DNA of 40,773 nt from an uncultured Bacteroidota bacterium (GTDB taxonomy: Bacteria; Bacteroidota; Bacteroidia; Flavobacteriales_D; Crocinitomicaceae). The translations under genes and the position numbers were made by a program. Below are positions 9,415 to 16,669 of the stretch, in pieces; position 1 is the first letter of the stretch, and every line of letters begins with the position of its first letter. Where the stretch lies: the NCBI GenBank assembly GCA_937899625.1, contig CALCCB010000040.1:1-40773 (forward strand), read 5' to 3'. Under the pieces are notes generated by a model. It ran no database searches, was not told the DNA's origin, and was given only the letters and a program-made list of their open reading frames with translations.

Positions 9415-10248
9415 TTAAAGGATCTGTAGATATTTTCTGGTTGTATTTCCATTGATATCTGTAGAGATGATGTAATACTTTCCTGTTGTAAGGTTTAAGG
9501 TTTCGTTTGCGAAAGAACCTTTTCCTTGAGCAACTGTTGTTCCCATTTCATTTACTACTGCATATTCTGCAATTTTATCACCTGTTTTGATGGTCACTTC
9601 TCCGAAAGAAGGGTTAGGGAATACTGTAATTTCAGAGATTTCGTTTTCATTTGATTCTTGCGTTGCGAAATCCATGTTCGGGCTGAAAATCTGATCGTTT
9701 TGTTGTATTGTATATCTTTTAGCATACTGACAGCCATTGGATTCAGTGATCGTAACATCGTAGATACCTGCTACCAAACCTGTTTGGTCTTCGCTTGAAG
9801 CAGCGATCTGGATTTGCTCTTGAGTTGTCCAGCTATAGGATACATTGTACTGGCTGTTTACCATAAGGTCGATGTAACCATCATTACCTCCGAACTCAGT
9901 AACGTCTCCGATGATCGCAGAGATCTGAGGAGCTTGTGGTGATTGTAGGATTACTTCACCTGATGTGCTTGCAAGCGAAACATCAGATACTTGAATTGAA
10001 TAATTTCCCGCTGTTAAAGCTCCCATCGTTACTTGAGACCCAGCGATCTCTACACCATTGAAAGTGTACGGAGGAAAACCACCACTGATGGTTAACGTGA
10101 TCTCACCGTTGTTGTAATTCTGACAAGTTGGGTTTGTCATTGCTACTGCAACTGTTAGAGGAACTTTGTCTACTTGTGCATTAGTGAATAAAGAAGTTGA
10201 TACTAATGCTGTCATTAAAATTGACTTAAGATTAAATTTTGTTTTCAT
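9415..10248 (-). CDS. SprB-repeat-like adhesin fragment with T9SS sorting domain
   Basis: The 277-residue secreted protein has a signal peptide ending at FTNAQ. At about residues 35-100 it carries a SprB-type repeat (TNPTCQNYNNGEITLTISGG, then PPYTFNG and GNYSIQVSD), a module found many times in the gliding adhesin SprB. A second, more degenerate copy follows (about 105-175: GYIDLMVN..YSWTT..IYDVTITESNGC). The C-terminal 80 residues (ITVFPNPSFGEVTIKTGD to KYLQIL) are a T9SS type-A domain. It is far smaller than SprB itself, so I read it as a small surface adhesin or matrix protein, not the gliding motor filament. A CATCTTTG box (one mismatch to TAnnTTTG) lies at 10285-10278. Confidence 0.82.
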   Translation of the reverse strand: MKTKFNLKSILMTALVSTSLFTNAQVDKVPLTVAVAMTNPTCQNYNNGEITLTISGGFPPYTFNGVEIAGSQVTMGALTAGNYSIQVSDVSLASTSGEVILQSPQAPQISAIIGDVTEFGGNDGYIDLMVNSQYNVSYSWTTQEQIQIAASSEDQTGLVAGIYDVTITESNGCQYAKRYTIQQNDQIFSPNMDFATQESNENEISEITVFPNPSFGEVTIKTGDKIAEYAVVNEMGTTVAQGKGSFANETLNLTTGKYYIISTDINGNTTRKYLQIL

Positions 10249-10425
10249 TGTTTTATTTTTTTATCGGTTTCGTGAGACAAAGATGTAGCCCAACCATGCC
10301 TCATTCCCAATATTTTCAATGTTTTGGTGCTCAAATACAAAGAGTTGCACACAATGAAATACGTAGTCCTACGTAGCGATTAAGTGTTTATTAGTAGAAA
10401 CTATGTTGTTATTTTGGATATTTAG

Positions 10426-11166
10426 TTGAATAGGAAATATCTTTATTGTGTGAGAATGCTGCTACTCTTATTATTTCCCTTATCGGTTCAAGGAGCAAAG
10501 TCTTATACCTTGGAAGTAAAGGTCACTTCCAAGCTGAATGATCAGCCGATGAATGGGGTAGCAATGATCTTGTATCATGAAGGGCAGGAAATTGCAAGAG
10601 CTGGTTCTGATGAGGAAGGAAAAGCACGGTTTTCTGGATTGAAGGAAAAGGAATACGACTTGATCCTTACGTTTAATTCAAGTGCATATAAGCAATACAA
10701 CGCATACATTTTCAATAAATCCAAAAAGGATTGTAGCAGGGAGATCTCACTCATGCCGACACAAGAGGCTTTTGTGGATTACTGCGAAAAATTGGTAGAT
10801 GTGTTCCTGGCAAAGAATGGGCGCACATATCCTGCTGATACGAGCGAGAAATGTGAGGATCTTGAGCTGATCCAGGAGGCAGAGTTTCCGGGAGGTCAAA
10901 AGAACATGTTCTTATTCATTTCCAATTATCTGGAATATCCTGAGGAAAGTATTGAATTGGGTGAGCAGGGTAAGGTTTACATTTCTTTCATTGTAGAACC
11001 TGATGGAAAAATAACGGAGGTTAAAATAGATCGAGGAGTTTCATTTCTCATCGATCGCGAAGCCAAACGAATCATCAAGGCCATGCCCCGATGGATCCCC
11101 GCGATCTGTAATGGAAAACGAATTCGAACCAGAATGCGAATACCGCTCAATTTTGCGCTGAGTTGA
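10426..11166 (+). CDS. TonB C-terminal domain protein with N-terminal carboxypeptidase-regulatory-like domain
   Basis: The product has 246 residues from a TTG at 10426; GTG 10450 and ATG 10456 are alternative starts. I prefer TTG because it gives a basic n-region before the hydrophobic core MLLLLLFPLSVQG. Residues of about 27-110 resemble a prealbumin-like/CarboxypepD_reg domain (LEVKVTSKLNDQPMNGVAM...KARFSGLKEKEYDLIL). Residues of about 150-246 are a TonB C-terminal domain (EFPGGQKNMFLFISNYLEYP, VYISFIVEPDGKITEVKI, AMPRWIPA). Instead of a cytoplasmic N-terminus and Pro-rich spacer it has a signal peptide, so it is probably a periplasmic TonB-like protein and not a classical energy transducer. 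No ExbB, ExbD or receptor gene is nearby. Confidence 0.8.
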   Translation: MNRKYLYCVRMLLLLLFPLSVQGAKSYTLEVKVTSKLNDQPMNGVAMILYHEGQEIARAGSDEEGKARFSGLKEKEYDLILTFNSSAYKQYNAYIFNKSKKDCSREISLMPTQEAFVDYCEKLVDVFLAKNGRTYPADTSEKCEDLELIQEAEFPGGQKNMFLFISNYLEYPEESIELGEQGKVYISFIVEPDGKITEVKIDRGVSFLIDREAKRIIKAMPRWIPAICNGKRIRTRMRIPLNFALS

Positions 11167-11174
11167 AAGTTGAA

Positions 11175-11236
11175 CGTCAGTTCGAGTGGCGGCCTATTCT
11201 CGATACTTTCTTTTTCAAAGAAAACTCGAATTGACG
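11175..11236. repeat. Intergenic imperfect inverted repeat
   Basis: Arms CGTCAGTTCGAGT (11175-11187) and ACTCGAATTGACG (11224-11236) are inverted with one mismatch in 13. They flank an interior that includes ATTCTCGATACTTTC and TTTTTCAAAGAAAA. It lies in the 188-base convergent gap between the TonB-C gene and the 11355-12593 gene. The wording TTCTCGATAC...ACTCGAA-TGACG resembles short dispersed elements I remember from Flavobacteriia intergenic regions. It could fold as a transcript and act as a shared terminator. Only one copy is visible here. Confidence 0.5.
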
Positions 11237-11354
11237 ACCGTTGTAACGAGAAGGAATTATGAAAGTGATTTGAACCTAGTAATCAGTCATTCGTCCCTGT
11301 TCTCAGCTCCATCAGCGAAGCAGTCTATATTCGAGCAGCGTAGCGATCTCGACA

Positions 11355-12593
11355 CTATTGCTGCACCAACGTAGAATCGCCTTCCATCAATTGCTCGATG
11401 GTTTCCAGGTACAGCTCGTTCTTTTTCTTTAGCTCATCCACTGCAATGAATGCTTTGCGCGTGATTGGAAATTCTTCTATCATTTCTCCGGAATAATAGA
11501 ATTCAAAGCATAATCCACCAAAAGTGTAGTCTTTACCTGCAATGTTAAAGGTAGAACCACCTGCTTCCGGTTTTGCTTTTGGCACACTCTTAAAGAATCC
11601 AATGTTGAATAAAGTGCCTAAAACTTCTGGACGATTGGAAATATCGTAACCTGCCTTTTCCCACTGAGCGAAGTATTGACGCAATAAAAATGCAGTATAC
11701 AAATAGGAATAGAAGTGATCACCTCCTTTAATCAGTCGCTGAATGGTCTTGTGCTTGTGTGCCTCAATGGTATCCACGATCAGATCAGGGAAGGTGTCGT
11801 TGTAATTGAGACATTTCGAAAAATATTCACCTGGGTAAAACGGACTTCTGGTATCCGTCAAATTCCTTTCAATTCGTAGTGCGGTATTTTCAAGGATACT
11901 GGTTACCCCATAGCCACGATTATTCGCCAACATCACACGACTGAAAGGGTAGACGTATTGCTTGAATCGTTCACGGCCTGAATTGAACATACGCACCTGT
12001 TCTCCAACTAAGCACATCACGATCAATCTCGATTCTACTCCTGTAATTCTCGATGCGGAGTCAATGGCTGCTTTATCCTTAAGCACTGCTTTACAGAAAT
12101 CATCCCAAACTTTATAGTTCGACCATTCATATACGGAACGATCTTTACCTTTCTTTACGTTTTTCAGTGCTTTTAGGTCCTTTTGAAATGCTTTGTTCTT
12201 TCGGAGCAATAGCGCTGTAGCGTCAAACATACGAAGTCCTACGACTACATCGCCTGATTGTTCATAGGCCATGTAGATCTTTCGTGCATCCACCGGTTTG
12301 TGCTTGGCAAGTATACCCAACTTTTGAAAGAACTGATCCTGGTAACGGATCGTAGTTGCACTGTCCAGTTCATGATCGGTACCGTACTTGTTGGCGAGCT
12401 CATCAAAATACCGATTATTGACATCGGTCGTACCGCTTTGGTTGGTCCATCTGAATTTAACTGCAATGGCAGTTCCGATGAGAAATAAAGCAAATATTGC
12501 CAGCCCATGTAAAACTGTGAAATAGGACAAGCGCAACACCTTGCGAAGTCTGCGTTTCTTTGGTTTAAATTCTATGTTCGAACTGTCTGACAT
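11355..12593 (-). CDS. Unknown membrane-anchored protein, possibly transglycosylase-like
   Basis: The 412 residues begin with a basic cytoplasmic tail (KPKKRRLRK) and one transmembrane helix at about 25-45, so the bulk is periplasmic (type II topology). I do not recognise the family with certainty. Residues of about 195-215 (SRITGVESRLIVMCLVGEQVRMF) resemble the helical substrate-cleft start of lysozyme-like proteins, in which a Glu follows a xGV-x(3)-hydrophobic pattern, and the protein is largely helical. This is a weak resemblance, not a demonstrated fold. Its divergent neighbour carries a peptidoglycan-binding LysM domain, which would suit a cell-wall role. The gap between the two starts is 146 bases. 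A GATATTTG near-match -7 box lies at 12617-12610. Confidence 0.6.
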   Translation of the reverse strand: MSDSSNIEFKPKKRRLRKVLRLSYFTVLHGLAIFALFLIGTAIAVKFRWTNQSGTTDVNNRYFDELANKYGTDHELDSATTIRYQDQFFQKLGILAKHKPVDARKIYMAYEQSGDVVVGLRMFDATALLLRKNKAFQKDLKALKNVKKGKDRSVYEWSNYKVWDDFCKAVLKDKAAIDSASRITGVESRLIVMCLVGEQVRMFNSGRERFKQYVYPFSRVMLANNRGYGVTSILENTALRIERNLTDTRSPFYPGEYFSKCLNYNDTFPDLIVDTIEAHKHKTIQRLIKGGDHFYSYLYTAFLLRQYFAQWEKAGYDISNRPEVLGTLFNIGFFKSVPKAKPEAGGSTFNIAGKDYTFGGLCFEFYYSGEMIEEFPITRKAFIAVDELKKKNELYLETIEQLMEGDSTLVQQ

Positions 12594-12683
12594 TTAGCTA
12601 AATGGGCTGCAAATATCGTATATTTTTCATTCAGATTTCAGGTATACGAAACTTGTTAACTTTTGTTATCCTCTCGCGTTTGA

Positions 12684-12714
12684 TTGATAATGCGTAATAA
12701 GCTTAGTACCTTTG
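12684..12714 (+). promoter_or_regulatory. Complete Bacteroidota promoter (-33 TTG, -7 TACCTTTG) for the LysM gene
   Basis: TTG at 12684-12686 and the exact TAnnTTTG match TACCTTTG at 12707-12714 are separated by 20 bases, the standard spacing for Bacteroidota sigma-ABfr promoters. Transcription would begin near 12719. This excludes the ATG at 12716 as start codon and supports the ATG at 12740. Confidence 0.65.
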
Positions 12715-12739
12715 AATGGCAATGGAAGTGAAAAGTAAC

Positions 12740-13642
12740 ATGCGAAAGTTGATCCTGATCTGTATCTTTATGATCTCAGGGCTGATTGGCTACGCTCAGG
12801 ATGAGATCGATTCGATCCTGCCTCCTGATTCTTCCTTGTTAAAGATCTCGATCGTTTTGCCCGAATTTAAACTGATCGATACCGATACCATTCCATTGGG
12901 CGAGCACGATGAGTTGATCTGTGATTCATATACAGCTTTGGGTGTTCCTTATGTATACGATGCGTTGCACTCCTTTAACCGAAGAAGAATGGATTACTTC
13001 GGTGGATATCTGAATGTAAAAGTGAATGCCGCTCTTGAACGGGTGAGAAGTAAGGGCTATCCGTCAGATGTAAAAGATCTTTTCATCCAGATCGATCCCA
13101 AAACCTTAACAGTATACTGGACTGCTGTTGTGGGTCCGAGTGAAGATGGGAATTGTTATGCCTGTGTAGATAGTCGCGGGTCTGCTAATGGTGGTTTAAC
13201 CGCTGTAAATCGTCAGATTCCAAGAATGCATTCTCTGTATTCGGGAATGGATCCTGTTTTGTTGCTTGATTTCAATGAAGATGTGGTCCAGTGTTTTGAA
13301 GGAGATGGTACGCCACTTTCTTCCTATTGTACGTATGTGAACATTCGTCAGAAGTTTTACAAGTATGCTACGGACTGTGTAGATGATTCTACGAATACGG
13401 TTATTGTTAGCCTCAATTACAACAATACTGGTCACGATACTGTTCTTGGAGACGATACAGACTTAAAGATCCTTACCACAAAAGCGTCAACACCGCCGTA
13501 TAAAAAATATAAGGTAAGATCAGGAGATACCTTATCGCAGATCGCACAGCGTCACCGAACAAGTGTTTCTGCGATTAAGCGACTGAATCATTTGAAGTCA
13601 GACAGGATCAACATTGGTCAGATCTTGAAGATCCCGACCTGA
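12740..13642 (+). CDS. Secreted LysM-domain protein
   Basis: The start is placed at 12740 because it begins the signal peptide MRKLILICIFMISGLIGYAQ and because the promoter ends at 12714. The product has 300 residues. The central part (about 40-220) is of unknown fold; it contains YLNVKVNAALERVRSKGYP, a VYWTAVVGPSEDG strand and several cysteines (CYACVDSRG). The last 45 residues are a full LysM domain (YKVRSGDTLSQIAQRHRTSV...LNHLKSDRINIGQILKIP), which binds peptidoglycan glycan chains. It is probably a periplasmic cell-wall-associated protein. It is divergent from the membrane-anchored gene at 11355-12593, so the two may be coregulated. Confidence 0.8.
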   Translation: MRKLILICIFMISGLIGYAQDEIDSILPPDSSLLKISIVLPEFKLIDTDTIPLGEHDELICDSYTALGVPYVYDALHSFNRRRMDYFGGYLNVKVNAALERVRSKGYPSDVKDLFIQIDPKTLTVYWTAVVGPSEDGNCYACVDSRGSANGGLTAVNRQIPRMHSLYSGMDPVLLLDFNEDVVQCFEGDGTPLSSYCTYVNIRQKFYKYATDCVDDSTNTVIVSLNYNNTGHDTVLGDDTDLKILTTKASTPPYKKYKVRSGDTLSQIAQRHRTSVSAIKRLNHLKSDRINIGQILKIPT

Positions 13643-13646
13643 TCGC

Positions 13647-14666
13647 TTAATCAACAAACACCTTCCTGGTTTCTCCATTGGTATAATGGATCAACTGAAT
13701 TCCTTTCGTGTTTTCATTGATCTCTCTTCCCATCAGATCGGTTCTCAATAGGATGGTCTCGGTTTCAATAGAATCAATTTCAGATACATCAGTCGTTTGG
13801 CAGGTTTTACCATTGAAAAAGTCCCAAATGATCTGTGGTGAGTAGAAATCCATATTGATGGTTCCCAGGCCTCCCCAGATGGTAATTATTCCGGGCCATT
13901 GGTGACCTCCACCTATGATCTTGATGAGTTCGAGAGAACCCAGGTCACAATTCGTATAGGTGTATTTTTCTGGATAGGAAAGATCGAGGAGGTTGGGATT
14001 GGGCATCGCACTGAAGACCGGCGTAGGGTCACATCCCAGATAAGATCTCCATTTTTCGGTGAGTTGATCCACTGAAATCCCGGTGGTCGGAGAGCCAAAA
14101 TAACTGACCACACCGTCTGCTGTGCCATGCATGTGTAAGATATGTGGGCGGTTGGAAGGTAAACAGTTCAGGTTAACTGTGTCACTCATCGTACCTGAAA
14201 CACTTGCAATGGCTGCAAAGCAGTGACGAGATTCACAAGCCAGTTTGTAGGACATGAAGCCACCGTTTGACATTCCACACAAATACTGTCGTGAGGGGTC
14301 GCTATTGAGATTCAATTGCACATAATCGATCACCTTTTCCAAAAAACCAAGATCATCTGCTTGTGAAACACTGACATTCATGTTCGCGTTCCAGGCTCCA
14401 TTTATTCCATCGGGATAAACGAGGATAAAATTGTTCGATTCGGCCAATGCATCAAATTGAGTGACGCCCATGACCTGATCGCCATCTTGCGTAAGTGCAT
14501 GTAATAAAAAAACAACAGGTAATGAGCTGCTGTTGGTCCAGCCACTTGGTGTCACATACTTGAATGTACGATCCAGTCCATCGTGTTGAAGAGTTACCTG
14601 AACTTGAGCGATGCCTGTAAAATTGAACAAGATCGATAACAGCAGAACCGAAAGCCTGAGTATCAT
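13647..14666 (-). CDS. Secreted PHB-depolymerase/feruloyl-esterase-type alpha/beta hydrolase
   Basis: The 339-residue product has a signal peptide ending at TGIAQ and an LpqC/PHB-depolymerase-like esterase domain. Visible elements are the oxyanion stretch VFLLHALTQDG (about 52-62), the nucleophile S133 in GMSNGG, the acid D184 in HGTADG and H255 in GGGHQWPG. Relatives cleave polyhydroxyalkanoates, feruloyl or acetyl esters on polysaccharides; the substrate cannot be read from the sequence. The last 35 residues (TDLMGREINENTKG...YTNGETRKVFVD) match the distal half of T9SS type-A tails but lack the YPNP start, so secretion by T9SS is likely but less certain. Its ATG overlaps the stop of the upstream DUF962 gene by 4 bases, implying translational coupling. 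Confidence 0.85.
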   Translation of the reverse strand: MILRLSVLLLSILFNFTGIAQVQVTLQHDGLDRTFKYVTPSGWTNSSSLPVVFLLHALTQDGDQVMGVTQFDALAESNNFILVYPDGINGAWNANMNVSVSQADDLGFLEKVIDYVQLNLNSDPSRQYLCGMSNGGFMSYKLACESRHCFAAIASVSGTMSDTVNLNCLPSNRPHILHMHGTADGVVSYFGSPTTGISVDQLTEKWRSYLGCDPTPVFSAMPNPNLLDLSYPEKYTYTNCDLGSLELIKIIGGGHQWPGIITIWGGLGTINMDFYSPQIIWDFFNGKTCQTTDVSEIDSIETETILLRTDLMGREINENTKGIQLIHYTNGETRKVFVD

Positions 14667-15124
14667 TTCATTCTAATTTTTTCAAACACCCATGCCGGTC
14701 CGATCAATAAGAACTGAAGATCTTTCAGGAAAGATGGTTTCTTCCCTTCCAGATGGTGCCCATAGAATTGTCCGACCCAAGCCAGAGCAAAGACGATCAC
14801 TGAAAACCAAAGCAGGTTGACATATTCAGAGAGTAGGTCATTCGCCACCATGCAGAGGAAAGCAAAGACGATCATTCGAAGGAAAACCTTCAAAGACAAA
14901 CGCAGATAGAAAATAGAAGGCAGGATCATCGCAACGATCGCCCAGTTTGAAATGAGGAGATCTTCTTTTCCGGTAAGTTCAACCAGCAAGGTATTAGGGA
15001 TGCTCATGAAAAGTCCAACGATACTAAAAAAGATCAGCGGAACACAAATAAAGTGGATGCGTTGGTTCACTGCATTCTGATGACTCTCGGCGTACTCTTC
15101 ATACCATGTTTGGATTGGCTTCAT
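14663..15124 (-). CDS. Mpo1-like (DUF962/YGL010w family) membrane protein
   Basis: The 153 residues have several hydrophobic helices (about 25-48, 57-75, 80-95, 103-120). The family pattern is present: an N-terminal WYEEYAESHQNAVNQRIHFICVP with H15 and H24, and the C-terminal QFYGHHLEGKKPSF with H123/H124, followed by GPAWVFEK. In yeast the family member Mpo1 is an Fe(II) dioxygenase that alpha-oxidises 2-hydroxy fatty acids, using conserved histidines; bacterial members are widespread but little studied. Here it forms an ATGA-type 4-base overlap with the downstream secreted esterase, so the two are probably one operon. A shared lipid-related role is only an inference. Confidence 0.87.
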   Translation of the reverse strand: MKPIQTWYEEYAESHQNAVNQRIHFICVPLIFFSIVGLFMSIPNTLLVELTGKEDLLISNWAIVAMILPSIFYLRLSLKVFLRMIVFAFLCMVANDLLSEYVNLLWFSVIVFALAWVGQFYGHHLEGKKPSFLKDLQFLLIGPAWVFEKIRMK

Positions 15125-15183
15125 AATTCGCGTTTCAGCTAAAGATAATTAATTAATCTGCAGGAAGGTTTGCAAGAGAACTA

Positions 15184-16617
15184 CTAGTCGTGAATAAACT
15201 TGACCAAGGTTCTATCACCATTCAAAAGCGTAATTTCAACGATATAGCTTCCTTTTGGAAGGGAACTGATATTAAATGAATATTTACCATTGCCAATTTC
15301 TTCGGCATTAAGATTAAGTTGGTCGCCCAATATGTTTCTAAAGATGATTTGGTCTATCAATTCATTACTGGTGCGAATCGTCAAGATATCATGAGAAGGA
15401 TTGGGATAGATTTCAAATTGATACCCATTCTCATGCAGGCTTACGGTTTCACAAATAGCACCTGTCGTAACAAGATTCGAAAAGAATAAGGCTAACTCAC
15501 TTTCTCGAGCTGTTCGATTATCGTAGGCATGACAAGGATTGTTTCCCTGATCGAGACAGCTAGCTGTGCCAAAAGCAAAATTGTAAGGGAATGTCTGTGC
15601 TGTAAAGTGATTCTCAATCGAATAACCATAGGAGTTATTTGTATTCCAGTTGCTGATCGTTTGACTTCCATGAGCCATGGGTGTATTGGCAATCGCGAAG
15701 CAACCGTATCCATTTGTCATGCACCAATCTAATCCCCATAAGGCTTGTTTACTATTGATAGGCACGATGAGATCACAGGGTTGATGGAAGGAATAAATGG
15801 CTGGTTTGAGCTTCAATGGATCATTTTCTTGAAGAAGATCGCTGAACATGGCCCCGAAAATATTACCTATCCCTTTTATCGTGTAGTCTACAGTTGATGG
15901 CTCAATGGATCCTTGTATCCCACCAAGGTCGGGTCTCGTTACAGGTCCTGTGAATACTTGACCAGAATTGTGAGAGCATGTCATGGTGTTTGCATTTGGG
16001 GCAGGAGCATTGGACAATGCGTAGGTGTCAATTGGTCGTTCTGAATCAACATCCATAAGAGCGGCTCCCATTGCAATAAAAGAGCCCGCACTTTCTCCGC
16101 TGATAAAGACATTTGAGGTATCGATCATGTATTGTTCATTTCGATTCATCAAATATCGAAGGGCACCCTTCGCATCTTGAACACCCCTGTAATATGCTCT
16201 GATCCATTCCGATGTGTCAGTAGCAAATACACAATTGTAATTAGGGAAATTACACGTCCATGCTTGATCATCAGCAATAAACCCGAGACGATAAGTAATG
16301 GCAGCTGTAACATACCCTCTCTTTGCAAAATTCTTACAGTATTGCTGGATGCTCGCTTCATCTTTACTTCCAGAAATGAAAGCTCCCCCGTGAATAAAAA
16401 TAGCGAGCGGTCTTCTTAATTCGACTTGATCAATCTGACATTTCGGCAAGTATAGATCCATTAATAAAGTCTCAGTTTCACCATTGAAATTCACTTCTGT
16501 TCCATAAGGGATGTTTAGTACACTATCGTACGAATATTGAAGATCGATCCACTCTTGGGTGTATCCATTAATCAACGTTGAACCTGTAAGTAGTAGCGTA
16601 ATCAGTAGTTTAGGCAT
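15184..16617 (-). CDS. Secreted carboxylesterase-like alpha/beta hydrolase with T9SS sorting domain
   Basis: A longer frame reaches 16797 but would run across the divergent promoter region. The ATG at 16617 starts the signal peptide MPKLLITLLLTGSTLINGYTQ, giving 477 residues. The hydrolase core shows the oxyanion motif HGGA (76-79), GESAG with nucleophile S176, and plausible acid and histidine in HQPCDLIVP and TPMAHGSQ. This is the carboxylesterase/hormone-sensitive-lipase-like layout. Residues of about 400-477 (FEIYPNPSHDILTIRT to TLVKFIHD) form a T9SS type-A sorting domain, so the enzyme should be released or surface attached. Its start is 52 bases from the divergent penicillin-acylase gene, and the two may share a regulatory region. 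Confidence 0.88.
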   Translation of the reverse strand: MPKLLITLLLTGSTLINGYTQEWIDLQYSYDSVLNIPYGTEVNFNGETETLLMDLYLPKCQIDQVELRRPLAIFIHGGAFISGSKDEASIQQYCKNFAKRGYVTAAITYRLGFIADDQAWTCNFPNYNCVFATDTSEWIRAYYRGVQDAKGALRYLMNRNEQYMIDTSNVFISGESAGSFIAMGAALMDVDSERPIDTYALSNAPAPNANTMTCSHNSGQVFTGPVTRPDLGGIQGSIEPSTVDYTIKGIGNIFGAMFSDLLQENDPLKLKPAIYSFHQPCDLIVPINSKQALWGLDWCMTNGYGCFAIANTPMAHGSQTISNWNTNNSYGYSIENHFTAQTFPYNFAFGTASCLDQGNNPCHAYDNRTARESELALFFSNLVTTGAICETVSLHENGYQFEIYPNPSHDILTIRTSNELIDQIIFRNILGDQLNLNAEEIGNGKYSFNISSLPKGSYIVEITLLNGDRTLVKFIHD

Positions 16618-16669
16618 GTTTCGTCTATTTTGAGTAAATTTAAAAGATTTACAAGAATTCCATAAGTAC

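Noticed and set aside
11290-11360. Possible second repeat unit (AGCGAAGC and AGCGTAGCGATCTCGA)
   Set aside because: The resemblance to the inverted repeat is only a short TCGA core; the sequences do not align over enough bases to call a copy.
11186-11374. 62-codon plus-strand ORF
   Set aside because: It runs across the intergenic inverted repeat and into the 3' end of the minus-strand gene; the translation has no signal peptide, family pattern or promoter, so it is noncoding.
12716-12739. ATG at 12716 as the LysM start
   Set aside because: It falls 2 bases after the end of an exact -7 box, so it would not be in the transcript; the signal peptide begins at 12740.
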